From Stachybotrys elegans (taxonomy: Eukaryota > Ascomycota > Sordariomycetes > Hypocreales > Stachybotryaceae), in NCBI GenBank assembly GCA_020746835.1, contig JAGPNK010000001.1, positions 2,232,001 to 2,296,000 of the forward strand: a stretch of DNA of 64,000 bases, in the 5' to 3' direction. How positions within the stretch are numbered: the stretch's first letter is position 1; each line of letters starts with the position of its first letter. Positions 46,389 through 56,397 of this stretch are shown piece after piece. The notes beneath the pieces were generated by a model, which was not told the DNA's origin, did not search any database, and was given only the letters and a program-made list of their open reading frames with translations. Both the position numbers and the translations under genes were made by a program.

Positions 46389-47750
46389 GTGGGCCGGAGC
46401 AGCGATGAGGGCCGAGATGACAAGCACAAGCAGGTCTCGTGGCCTGGTGGAGGAGGAGGAGGAGGAGGAGGAATAATACCAGAAGGCGGAGGCGGAGGTG
46501 GAGGCGAAGATGGAGAGAAAGTAGGTTGGGTATGATTATTTTGCAGCCGCTTTGCCTATTGTTGGATGCATCAGGGTGGTGTTTATTGGTGGGGAACGGA
46601 GCTGGCAGGCAAAAAATGAATACTTCTCAGGTATACCAGATAGTCCAATGCAACATATTTCCTTGATCATGCAAGATGGAAGACGGTCAGGTCAGATTTT
46701 CCCACATGCTACGGTACGACTCAGACGACGCGAAGCCCATGGCGTGACTCTACCATGGACAGGGAGGAAAAGCCCGACAGTCTTGGGTGCAAAGAAGCCA
46801 CGGACCAGGTGCAAAAGGCGGCATCGTGAGTTTCATCTGAAAAGGGAAAGGCATGGTTACATGTTACATCTGACCTGCATGCAAAGCCAGATTTCGGATC
46901 CGGCTATAATACGGGGTGGCTGTACCCTGGCTGAGGAAGAGCTGGAGAGGGTTGGGTTGGAAAGGAGGGGGGAGGGGTGTATCGTGGCACAGGGATGTTG
47001 TGGTTACATGAGGGCCAGGAAAAAAGAACGAAGAAGAAGATTGGAAGAGGAGACGAGAAGCGAGGCTCACGGCCGGTCACGGCCGAGCTGGGCGGGACTG
47101 GATGCAGGAATATCAAAGCATGTAAGAAGCAATGGATCCAAGAACCCTCGTCGAAACAATCTGGGCATTCGAATGGAGCCCGAGAAATGGGAACCGTAAG
47201 GGCGGTACCAGAGGGATAAAAAATGACAGGGCTTCAGCTGTGTCTTGGCAGAGGCCGGCTGGGGGTAGATCGCCGTCCGATGGATGAGTCTACTCCGGAC
47301 GGCACGATATACGATGTAACAATATTATCACCCATGGTACTCCGTCGTGGTGATGGAGTCAGTGAGCAGTGAGGGTGGGAAGGCGCCATGCACCGGGCAA
47401 TGCTCCGTTTTCGGCCCCATAAATTACCCGTAACCACGACGGAATTTAACCCAGAATTCACCAACCGGACCAAGATCGGACAAATTGGCCCCGATGCGCA
47501 CGACGACTCTATTCCAAAACATCTCCAAACCACCATCGTCTTCTTCACACCCCCGTGCAGCGCAGCATCGTCAGATTGTACGTAAGTACGTGCACGTACA
47601 TGCGACTGTGGGCCGATTGATCACCGCTGACCTCGCTACCATTCATCAGGGCGTGTGAGTTATATCTCGTTTTCTCATTACTATTATTTTTTATCTTATT
47701 TTTTAAGCGAAAGGGCGGCGTCGCCGGTCATCGGCAACATTTTGCAAAAA
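46389..47750. other. Intergenic between alpha-actinin and the dehydrogenase gene
   Basis: 1.36 kb with no supported gene. It contains a GGA-rich run (~46447-46510) and a 14-bp perfect palindrome at 47586-47599 that is listed separately. A frame of ~215 codons near 46.55-47.2 kb has no recognisable features. Confidence 0.45.
47586..47599. promoter_or_regulatory. 14-bp perfect palindrome upstream of the dehydrogenase
   Basis: GTACGTGCACGTAC reads the same on both strands and lies about 150 bp before the start at 47751. It could bind a dimeric factor, but no family is assigned. Confidence 0.35.
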
Positions 47751-49496
47751 ATGGCTTCCCGGTGCTCTGGAGCCCGCCTGCTGAGGACGCACAGCAGCAA
47801 GACGGCCCATGGGCTGGTCCCGGGGTCCCGGTTCGCCGTGAGCGCAGCATCACGGGCCTCGCCGCTGCGATGCCTGACCACCTCGAGGCCTGCGCGGTTC
47901 CAGCACTCGCCCGCCCAGAGGGTCAAGCTCACCGCGGAGACGTACCCCAGCCTGCAGCGCGACGAAAAGTACGCGCACGTCACGCCCGAGCACGTCGCCT
48001 TCTTCCGGGACCTGCTGGGCGCCGAGTCGGCCGTGCTGGACGGCGTGGGTGGGGGTGTGGCCGAGGCTGACCTCGAGCCCTTCAACGAGGACTGGATGCG
48101 CAAGTATCGCGGGCAGAGCCGCCTGGTGCTGCGCCCTAGCTCGACTGAGGACGTCAGCAAGATCCTCAAGTATTGCAATGACAATAAGCTGGCCGTGGTG
48201 CCCCAGGGCGGCAACACGGGTCTCGTGGGCGGCTCCGTGCCTGTCTTTGACGAGATCGTCATCAGCATGAGCCGCATGAATGCCATCCACTCCTTTGACG
48301 AGGTCAGCGGCTCGCTCGTCGTCGATGCGGGCTGTATTCTCGAGGTGGCAGACCACTTCCTCGCCTCCAAGGGCTACATCTTCCCGCTCGACCTCGGGGC
48401 CAAGGGATCGTGCCACGTGGGCGGCAACGTGGCCACCAATGCCGGCGGCCTGCGGCTGCTGCGTTACGGAAGCCTCCACGGCAACGTGCTGGGCATCGAG
48501 GCCGTCCTCCCGGACGGTACCATCATGAACGACCTGTGCACGCTGCGTAAGAACAACACGGGCTACGACCTCAAGCAGCTCTTCATTGGCGGCGAGGGCA
48601 CCATCGGCATCATCACAAAGGTGGCGGTGCAGTGCCACCAGCGCTCGCCCGCCGTCAACGTGGCCTACTTTGGCCTCGAGTCCTACGACAAGGTGCAGCT
48701 GGCCTTCCGCGAGGCCAAGAAGCAGCTGTCGGAGATCCTGTCGGCCTTTGAGCTCATGGACGGCAAGTCGCAGCGCATCCTCGACACGGTCAAGGGTGAC
48801 AGGAAGCCGCTGGACGACGACCACGCCTTCTACTGCCTCGTGGAGACGAGCGGCTCCAACGGCGAGCACGACTACGAGAAGCTCGAGAAGTTCCTCGAGG
48901 ACGTCATGACCAAGGAGATCATTGCCGACGGCGTTGTGGCGCAGGACGAGACGCAGGCCAAGTCGCTGTGGGCGCGGCGCGAGGGCATCACCGAGTGCCT
49001 GGGCCACTGGGGCGGAGTGTACAAGTACGACTTGTCCATCCCCATCGCGGAGCTGTATCAGCTCGTCGAGGATGTCAAGGCGCGCATGACCTCCGAGGGC
49101 CTGCTGGGCGATACTGAGGACCACCCCGTGGTGGACGTGGTGGGCTATGGCCACATGGGCGACGCCAACCTGCATCTCAACATCCCTGTGAGGCGGTACG
49201 ACGCCGCCGTCGAGAAGGCCCTGGAGCCCTACGTCTACGAGTGGATCGCCGAGCGCAAGGGAAGCATCAGCGCCGAGCACGGCATCGGCGTGGCCAAGAA
49301 GGCCTACATTGGCTACAGCAAGGACGAGACCATGATGCGTCTCATGAAGCAGATCAAGACCCTGTACGACCCTGTAAGTCCCCCCAGCCTCGCAGTCTAG
49401 ACCGCTTCCCTTGTTTGTGTTCCTTGGTTGTTGCGTGTTAGAGTGCTGACATTGGCGGTGCAGAATGGCATCATGAACCCCTACAAATACATTTGA
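47751..49496 (+). CDS. dld2: Mitochondrial FAD-linked D-2-hydroxyglutarate/D-lactate dehydrogenase (Dld2 type)
   Basis: Two exons: 47751-49373 and 49464-49496, giving 551 aa. The N-terminus is Arg/Ser-rich (SRCSGARLLRTHSSKTAHG) and likely targets mitochondria. The FAD-binding-4 domain shows AVVPQGGNTGLVGGSVPVFD, FPLDLGAKGSCHVGGNVATN, AGGLRLLRYGSLHGNVLGIE and FIGGEGTIGIITKV. The cap/C-terminal domain has WGGVYKYDLSIP, VVGYGHMGDANLHLNI and SISAEHGIGVAKK, and the last exon adds NGIMNPYKYI. These match eukaryotic D-2-hydroxyglutarate dehydrogenase and yeast Dld2/Dld3, which oxidise D-2-hydroxyglutarate or D-lactate. The open frame extends upstream to 47655 but has no in-frame ATG there; its GTGAGT at 47655 may be a 5'-UTR intron donor. 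The final 10-codon exon is easily missed. Confidence 0.94.
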
Positions 49497-52025
49497 GCGG
49501 AGTGATGATGAGGAGGAGGAGGGAGTCTGTACAACACAAATCAAGATATGTATCCGTATTTAGTCTTGTGGTCATAACAGGGGGTGGGAAAGGAGGGGGG
49601 GGGGGGGGGGGTGACCCAAGTATAATGCCGTACGCAGCCAGACAGTTGAAACCTGTGGTTTGAGACCTGCGTGAACCGAACAAAACCGTTGCCTGATTAG
49701 GAAATTATATGCCATCGGGAGTGAGGGCCGGCATTACAGTTTGGACATGATATCCTCGTCTATGCTTGACGTTGCAGTTCACCTCTATGATGGTGATGTT
49801 GTACACAATGATATGCGTTCCTGTTGGCATATCGCGAATGTTTATTATTTTGGTTAGCTATTTATTTTATTTTAATGTCTCTGTATTTATTTTCTTCTTA
49901 TTTCTCTCTCTTCTCTTTCGTTATACATTTTATTTTTAAAATTGTCTGTTTGCTCTAGTTTTTAGTGTTGAACGATAACCGTTTACCCGGATTACCATTT
50001 TCAGCTTGCCCTCATTCTCCCCTCCCCCCTTCACCTTGTCATCCTGCAACTAACCATTCCCACTCGAGTAGCGAGGACCGGCCACGCCGAAGCGGCTCCT
50101 GTATGTACTCCGTATATGAGCTCTGTGCTATGGTCGGGCACCAGCGTGAGGGATAGTCTGGCACTGACGGCGGCCCTGCTCTTCCCCCTCCCTCATCCCT
50201 CCTCGTCCCTCCTCCTCCCCCAGGTCCGTGACGGAGCAACGTGGTTCGACGGAGCATGGGCGTTTCTGCAGCCCTTTGAGGCAAGCAACCAAATAGACGA
50301 GGAGGAGGAGGAGCATGGTGTGTGGGTGTGGGTGGGGCTGCTCTCTTGGTAAGCATTCTATCTTTAACCCTCAGAATAGATTTCGTTACAAAGATGTGTG
50401 CATGATGGATCATCAGTGGGTGCTCCAATCAAGTCCACATTCGACCCTGCTCCCTTCTGACCAAGAACCGGGGAGGCGCTCCACCTCCCTTGCTTTTTGC
50501 CCGTCATCTTGGTCGGCGAACACACAGAGCCGCTCTCTCGACTATTTCCCCCCGTGGCATTGGCATGATACAACGGCTTGGTATGATATGGAGGATGGAG
50601 ATTGGACATGGGGACGGCACATGAGCAAGGCCCAATAGTGCAATGACTGCAGTGGCGCGCTCCATTTCGGCATCATAATGGCGCCGCCACCACCACCACT
50701 ATCAAGGATCCCTATGTCGGAGTCAGTCCTATCCCACGGCTTATACACGCGGCAAGCATCTGCAACCAGGTTCGAGGCCGACCTGAGTGTCATATTCTTA
50801 CCGCCTATCCTTTCATCTTTCTGTATCCGGTAAGTTGTTGATTCTCGGTAATTTCGAAACGCGTACATCCTGGCGTTCAAGTCACTCACATTCTCCCGCA
50901 TTCTCTCCGTCTCTCTAGCTGCATCTCCGAGGACGCCTTTGACTCTGCCTCTTGCTTCTCTCTGACTAGCACCCCTTGCTTCGCTTCTAGGCCGTTGCTT
51001 CGTGGCCCACAGAGGCGTCGCTGGGCGGGCGGGCGGGCGGTCTGGGGGTCTGTGCCTGTCGTAGGGCAGGCAGATCAATCTCCTGGGGACTGATTGTATA
51101 CTGTATTGGCCCAAATTCATTCGTCTCAGGGGCCAATGAGGGCTTGCCATATTCGTATAGGACAACGACGCCATCCGATCCTTCAGGGCTGCATCCCGTT
51201 TCGGCAGCTTCGACTGCAGAGAACCTTTAGCCTCTTGATTCCATCTCGTTTGTGCTGTGGCCGTGAGGCGCCAACCCGCCCGCAACCCTGCGGCCAGCTA
51301 GTGGCCGGTCGGTTGGGAATCCTTGTCAGCCCTACGAAACAAACCTCATCTTGTCCCAGCCCATCCCAACCCAGCCCATCCAGCCCTGCTCGACAGTCCC
51401 CGTCGTAGCTGACATGCGACCTCTGGTTGGCTGCCTTTCACTCAAGTGATTATTTCACTTATCAAGGCCTGCAGGTCCTTTTTTCCCGCTCTTTGGGACC
51501 CCTTCCCCAACCCCATCCCCATCCTCATCCCCATCTCACCCCCCAAACAGCTCAGGCTTATGCTGGCAAGCAAAGTGCCCTCAGCTCCTCAAGCTTTTGA
51601 CGGGGCAGATGCCCCAAAGGAGTCCACCGACTCTCGCTACTCGTCCGACTTCCCCCTTGGCTCTTCTCCTCCCCCCCCGTCCGTCATCGCCATGGACCAC
51701 CACGATGCTGTGGGGCGACGCCTGGACGGAGACGGTGGCCATCTGACAGCACTGATGTCAATGACAACCAGGGGAGTATCCGATTTTCTACCATCACACC
51801 CGCCGCCTCCTGTGGTTCCATCAAAGGGGGTGTGTCTGGCCTGGTCGGCATGACCCTCTCACTGTGACCCTGGAGCATCCGACGGTGCAGCGCGCCCGTA
51901 CCGTACCATGGGACCGGCCGCCGGACCTCGAGGGTGGAAACTTTGCTCGTCAATACTTAAAGCCTCCCCGACTGCACCCATCGAGGTCAGAGCACACGAC
52001 ACTGCAATTCAAAGACTCCTTCAAC
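49497..52025. promoter_or_regulatory. 2.5-kb intergenic, leader of the Zn2Cys6 gene
   Basis: No gene is supported. It contains a 17-bp G tract (49595-49611), a long AT-rich stretch (~49841-49945) and a GGGC microsatellite (~51020-51040). From ~51.3 kb the plus strand is pyrimidine-rich and probably forms the transcription-factor leader. Open frames near 50.5-51.3 kb on the minus strand have no recognisable domain. Confidence 0.45.
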
Positions 52026-53693
52026 ATGGTTGGCGTTCCTGGTAAATACAAAGGCTGCGAGACGTGCCGAAGGAGAAGGGTCAAGGTTGGCATCCCACCA
52101 CCCACCTCAGGTTTCCTCTTCACTGCTAACACAGACAACAGTGCAGCAACGAGCGTCCCTTCTGCCAGAAGTGCCTCTCCAGCGGACGTGAGTGCGAGGG
52201 CTACTCGAGAGATCGAGTCTTCATCACGGGCACGCCCGCCAACAAGGGCCGGGTGGCGTCTCATCCCAAGAAGTGCACCCAGTCGAGGAGACAGGATAAT
52301 CGATCTTCCACCGAACCCCAGACCAAGCTGGACGTGAGTCTCACCCAGCCCTTGACGTCGGCGTGGAACGACCATACATCCTTGTCCGCGAATGGAATCC
52401 AGCATTCCGTTCTCGTCACGGCGCTACCCACCAAGTTGGACAATCTGATGCGGAGTGGCGAACACGAGGAGCTCGACAAGTCCAACTTTAGGCTCGACTC
52501 TCTCCCCTATGTCCCCGCGGACTTTCATCCCGCCACAGGATATGGTGACGTGGATACCAGTGCCTACTGCATTTTGGGTCTTTCCGATGCAGATGATGCC
52601 GAGGACCATGGTGGCGAGAATTTTTGCGCTTTCCTTTACGAGGTCAGTATAACCCCCCCCCCCCCCCCGGGATCCGCTTGATATGAGCGCCTGCGTCCCT
52701 GTTATGACTGCCTGGCTAACTCGAGGCCAACAGAACGCCGGTACCGCCACACCCAGTTCGAGGGTCAGCGACTGGGCTCCGACAGAGGACCAGATTGGCT
52801 TGGTCAGGAAGTCTGGGCCTGCCCACTTCAGCTCGTTTCCCAACCACTTCTTCTTTGTGAGGATATATCGTCCTACAGTTGTAAGTCGTCTCTGTCGCCA
52901 CACGGCCGTCGCAGGTTCTCACATCTTCCAGGTCAGTCTTGCTCTGTTGAGCCGCCGGCAGACGTTCCTTTCCGAGTATCAGTGGACTACGAAACCATGG
53001 CAGTACCACCCAAAGTCTGCCTTCGACAACCTGCTCGACCTCATGCTCGACCTCCCGTCGATTTTTGTCCGCGCTGACGAAATCTTCCTGGCGGCCCCGA
53101 CACTTACGCGACGAACGAACGCACAGAATCTGCTGCTCAACTGCCTCGCACTCGAGGCGCAATTCGAGGGTTGGCTCGGGGCCTTGTCCAAATATGACAG
53201 CTTCAACTCTATGCCATATTGGACCGAGGAGATTGTGAGCCCCGGCAGCGCCCTGCCCTTTTCCAGTCTCTATGTCTTCAAGGATGGGCACACAGGGCTC
53301 ATGTTCCTGTACTACTGGATGTCGCAAATCCTCTTCAACCGATGCGTCGAGGGTTTGTACCACGCCATCTTCCAGCCGGTCATCGATGCATATCCCAACG
53401 TCTGGCCAAATCTGCCTCCAAATATGCAGATTGACCCCACCCGCTATCAGAATGGCAGGGAGCTCGCCTCCAACATTTGCCGTGGCCTGGACTTTGTGCT
53501 CAACAACACGGTGCAGCCAGATCTTGTTCTGGCCCCGATGTCCGTTGCCCTGAATTTCTTCAAGGAGATTAACCCGGACGGCGTCTTGGAGATCATGTGG
53601 CTTGAGTCTTTCAAGGCTCGGGTCTCCGTGTCTGGCCAGCACATGGCAAATAAGCTGCAGTCCCAGAGATGGGTTGAGGTTTCGAAATTTTGA
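52026..53693 (+). CDS. Zn2Cys6 fungal transcription factor
   Basis: Four exons: 52026-52085, 52142-52642, 52734-52880, 52932-53693, giving 489 aa. The zinc cluster is split by intron 1 and is complete once spliced: CETCRRRRVK|CSNERPFCQKC then LSSGREC, i.e. Cx2Cx6Cx6Cx2Cx6C. It is followed by EGYSRDRVFI. The remainder is a fungal regulatory domain with FSSFPNHFFFVRIYRPTV, SLALLSRRQTFLSE, PWQYHPKSAFDNLLDLML and several helical Leu-rich segments. It binds DNA, probably as a dimer, but targets are unknown. Intron 3 (52881-52931) is 51 nt without stop codons, so retaining it would insert 17 residues in frame. Intron 2 carries a 16-nt C tract ten bases after its donor. Confidence 0.9.
52653..52668 (+). 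repeat. Poly-C tract of 16 nt within intron 2 of the Zn2Cys6 gene
   Basis: 16 consecutive C follow GTCAGTATAA, the first bases of the intron. Confidence 0.85.
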
Positions 53694-54306
53694 TCTCGTC
53701 AACGATTGTTGTTGTTCCTTGGCTTTGGTTTGTCCTTGCTTTTGTTTATTTTATTTTATTTTTTATTCTTTTTGTGCCGGACAGGTTATAGCAGGCTGGC
53801 ACCTCTAAGGACATGGTTGCATCCTGGGTGTTTTAAGAGCGCCTCTGGAAATTGCATGGCAAGGTTTCCGGTATTTTGAGTGTAATGAATCAAGACTCAA
53901 GAATGTGTATAGGAATTTGGATATAGACAAAACAAAAAGCGGAACATCGCTATGAATTAAGCTCTTTGCACAATGGATAGAAAACTGTGACCGATGGCGT
54001 TGCGTTGCCGTAGATTCAGAACGGATCTACATACTGTGAACGTACTGTGTGGATCCATTCTCACACCGTGCTCCGGACCCGCCTTCACGTTTCTCCGTGC
54101 CTGCCAGGACCGAGCTCTGGTGAGGCTGCCACAATTACGACAGGCTGCCGTTCTGACGAAGCTACCCCAAAGCTACGGCGCCCCGACTGTGATCGCCAAA
54201 CTAGACCTCATCCCACCACGACAAACTGCTGGATTCCTCGTCACACCGGCATTGACGGGCCTGTTTTCTCCAGATAAATCGAATTTGCACACATAATTCC
54301 TAGATC
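53694..54306. promoter_or_regulatory. Intergenic, promoter of proteasome alpha-4
   Basis: 613 bp between two plus-strand genes. A T-rich run (~53733-53773) probably belongs to the 3' UTR of the transcription factor gene. No motif is named. Confidence 0.5.
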
Positions 54307-55333
54307 ATGGCGTCTGGATACGATAGAGCGCTGTCGGGTAAGTTCCCACCGACTCATAGTACTACCGTCCAGCCCAGCTAACTCGTTCGCAGTCTTCAGG
54401 TACGTAGCTTGCGGCACCTTATTCCGACACGACGACTGACCCTACGCAGTCCCGATGGACACGTCTTTCAAGTAGAGTACGCCGGCGAGGCAGTCAAGAG
54501 AGGTTTGTGCACACTGGACGACGACGCCGCCACCATGTCACCCCGCGTTAACCCCCCCAACCAGGAACTTGTGCGGTGGGAGTCAAGGGCAAGGATGTCG
54601 TGGTGCTCGGCTGCGAGAAGCGATCGGCAATGAAGCTTCAAGATACTCGAATCACCCCCTCCAAGATCCAACTCCTCGACACCCACGTCGCCCTGGCCTT
54701 TGCTGGCCTCAACGCCGATGCCCGAATCCTCGTCGACAAGGCACGATTAGAGGCACAGTCGCACAGACTCTCCGTAGAAGACCCCGTCACCATCGATTAC
54801 ATCACCAAGTATGTTGCTGGTGTGCAGCAGCGCTACACGCAGGCTGGTGGTGTCCGCCCTTTCGGAATCAGCACCCTCGTCGTGGGCTTCGACAACGGAA
54901 GCAAGGTGCCCCGACTTTACCAGACAGAGCCTTCAGGCATCTACTCGGCCTGGTACGATGACTGCGCTACGGACTATTTACTATCATGTATGCTGACTCT
55001 TCGCCCAGGAAGGCAAACGCCATCGGCCGATCCAGCAAAACGGTGCGAGAGTTCCTCGAGCGAAACTACAAGGAGGAGATGGATCGTGAAGCAACCATTC
55101 GGCTGGCCATCAAGTCACTTCTCGAAGTTGTCCAGACGGGAGCAAAGAACATCGAGATTGCCCTCATGGCTCCTGGAGCAGCCATGGAGACGCTGCCAAC
55201 AGAGGAGATTGAGGGTTACGTCAAGGAGATCGAGCAGGAGAAGCAGGAGGAGGCTGCCAAGAAGAAGACGGGTCGCGCACCTGGCAGCAGTGCCATCCCC
55301 ACGAGAGGACAGGACGATTCCGCAGCAGAGTAA
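54307..55333 (+). CDS. pre6: 20S proteasome subunit alpha-4 (Pre6/PSMA7)
   Basis: Five exons: 54307-54337, 54393-54399, 54450-54502, 54565-54952, 55009-55333, giving 267 aa. The second exon is a 7-nt microexon (TCTTCAG) needed to build LSVFSPDGH across three exons. The family core is unambiguous: [92 protein letters not shown] and [17 protein letters not shown]. The C-terminus is a Glu/Lys-rich tail extended by [10 protein letters not shown]. Alpha-4 sits in the outer ring of the 20S core and gates substrate entry. Gly replaces the usual Leu or Met in VEYAxEA. Frame is kept at every junction. It is convergent with the CHY zinc-finger gene. Confidence 0.95.
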
Positions 55334-55501
55334 GGGTATTTTGGCCGGTGTTCATAGGAAGGGTATCCAACAACCAGATCCAGAGCGCAATGCCATTGTA
55401 CCAATATCCGTAATATTTGAGCGTATGCCTAGACATGATGGGGTGTGCTCGTCGAATACGGGATCTGCGATGCCGCGGCCGGCCCCCAGGCGCCAGAGAA
55501 A

Positions 55502-55984
55502 TCAGCCAAGTTTGTCCGCATCATCGGTAGGGTCGAAAATGGATCTCTTCATCGTGTCCCTGACTCTCTCGTCCTTCAACATCTTGTTGTTGACCCTGAC
55601 GTCTTCGCTCTCTATGGACAGAGCAGCCTTGGGGGTCTTGGCTTCAATGACAAAGTGGTTGTCGCAGTGCGGACAGTACTCGTCACTCTCTTCGAACTCG
55701 GAGGCATCTTTGCGGAAGCACTTCTTGCACTTCTTGCAGGCAAAGGTCATCTCGAAGGACTGGAGGAGGGGGTGCGACTCCTGTTCCGAGTGGCACTCGG
55801 TGCAGTCGAACCATTTTTTGCCTGCCGAGTAGCCGTGTCAGAGTCGAGGGACGAAAAGTCAGAAGGGGCATATAGGTATGGGCGTACAGCATGGTGAGCG
55901 AACTGCTACCTGCGCATTGAGAATATGCTTGCTGGCTGTTGATTAGCGTTTGAAGCGGGTTGGAAGCCGCCGTGCTCACCACAT
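55502..55984 (-). CDS. Small CHY-type zinc-finger protein
   Basis: Three exons on the minus strand: 55984-55980 (five coding bases), 55931-55888, 55821-55502, giving 122 aa. The spliced product reads [36 protein letters not shown], then [14 protein letters not shown] and [21 protein letters not shown]. The Cys/His pattern (CKH, CCKKWFDCxxCH, CKKCxxxF, CPHCDNHF) matches the CHY zinc finger, seen in plant/animal RCHY1-type E3 ligases and, in a small stand-alone form, in yeast Hot13. Hot13 acts in the mitochondrial intermembrane space to support Mia40-dependent oxidation, but that role is not shown for this copy. There is no RING. It is head-to-head with ssl2 (413 bp) and tail-to-tail with pre6 (168 bp). 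Confidence 0.88.
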
Positions 55985-56397
55985 GATTTGAGATGCAACA
56001 AGCACTGGGACTCCCGTTTACAGTATGGTGATATCTCCCCCCTTTTCTCTTGCGACGTAGACAGCTTCAAATGAGACGGCTGTATTATTCAGAAATTTTG
56101 AAGATATCGATGGCGATAGAGCGGGATGGAAGTCTGTAGCTCGTGCAAAGTCACCGCCCGTGGATTAGCAACCCCACGGCCCCTCCATAAAGTGATTGGC
56201 AGGAACCCCGGGCGGGTTTAGTCAGCGACGGTGGTATCCACCTGTAAGCTGCCTAAACTTAACCTCGAAAGATCAATTCATCATTACCACTTCAACCACC
56301 CGAGTGCTTACGCCTTTCCCCCCTCCACCAACTTCGTCTTCCATCACACCGAGACTGCCAGGAACGAACAGGCAGGCAGCGCGGTCATTGATGCAAG
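55985..56397. promoter_or_regulatory. Divergent promoter of the CHY gene and ssl2
   Basis: 413 bp between the two start codons. No further motif was assigned; the right part is pyrimidine-rich and probably the ssl2 leader. Confidence 0.6.

Noticed and set aside
46552..47199. 215-codon plus-strand frame after alpha-actinin
   Set aside because: Basic, low-complexity product with no domain, in a region with GGA-rich repeats.
47850..49544. 564-codon minus-strand frame opposite the Dld2-type gene
   Set aside because: Antisense shadow of GC-rich coding sequence; the plus-strand frame carries the complete dehydrogenase motifs.
50542..51285. 247-codon minus-strand frame
   Set aside because: Some charged, helical-looking sequence occurs, but no recognised domain; it overlaps other open frames in intergenic DNA.
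52683..52733. Alternative frame for exon 3 of the Zn2Cys6 gene (ERRYRHTQFEGQRLG...)
   Set aside because: The chosen frame continues into FSSFPNHFFFVRIYRP and SLALLSRR, which fit the fungal regulatory domain; the alternative does not join onward.
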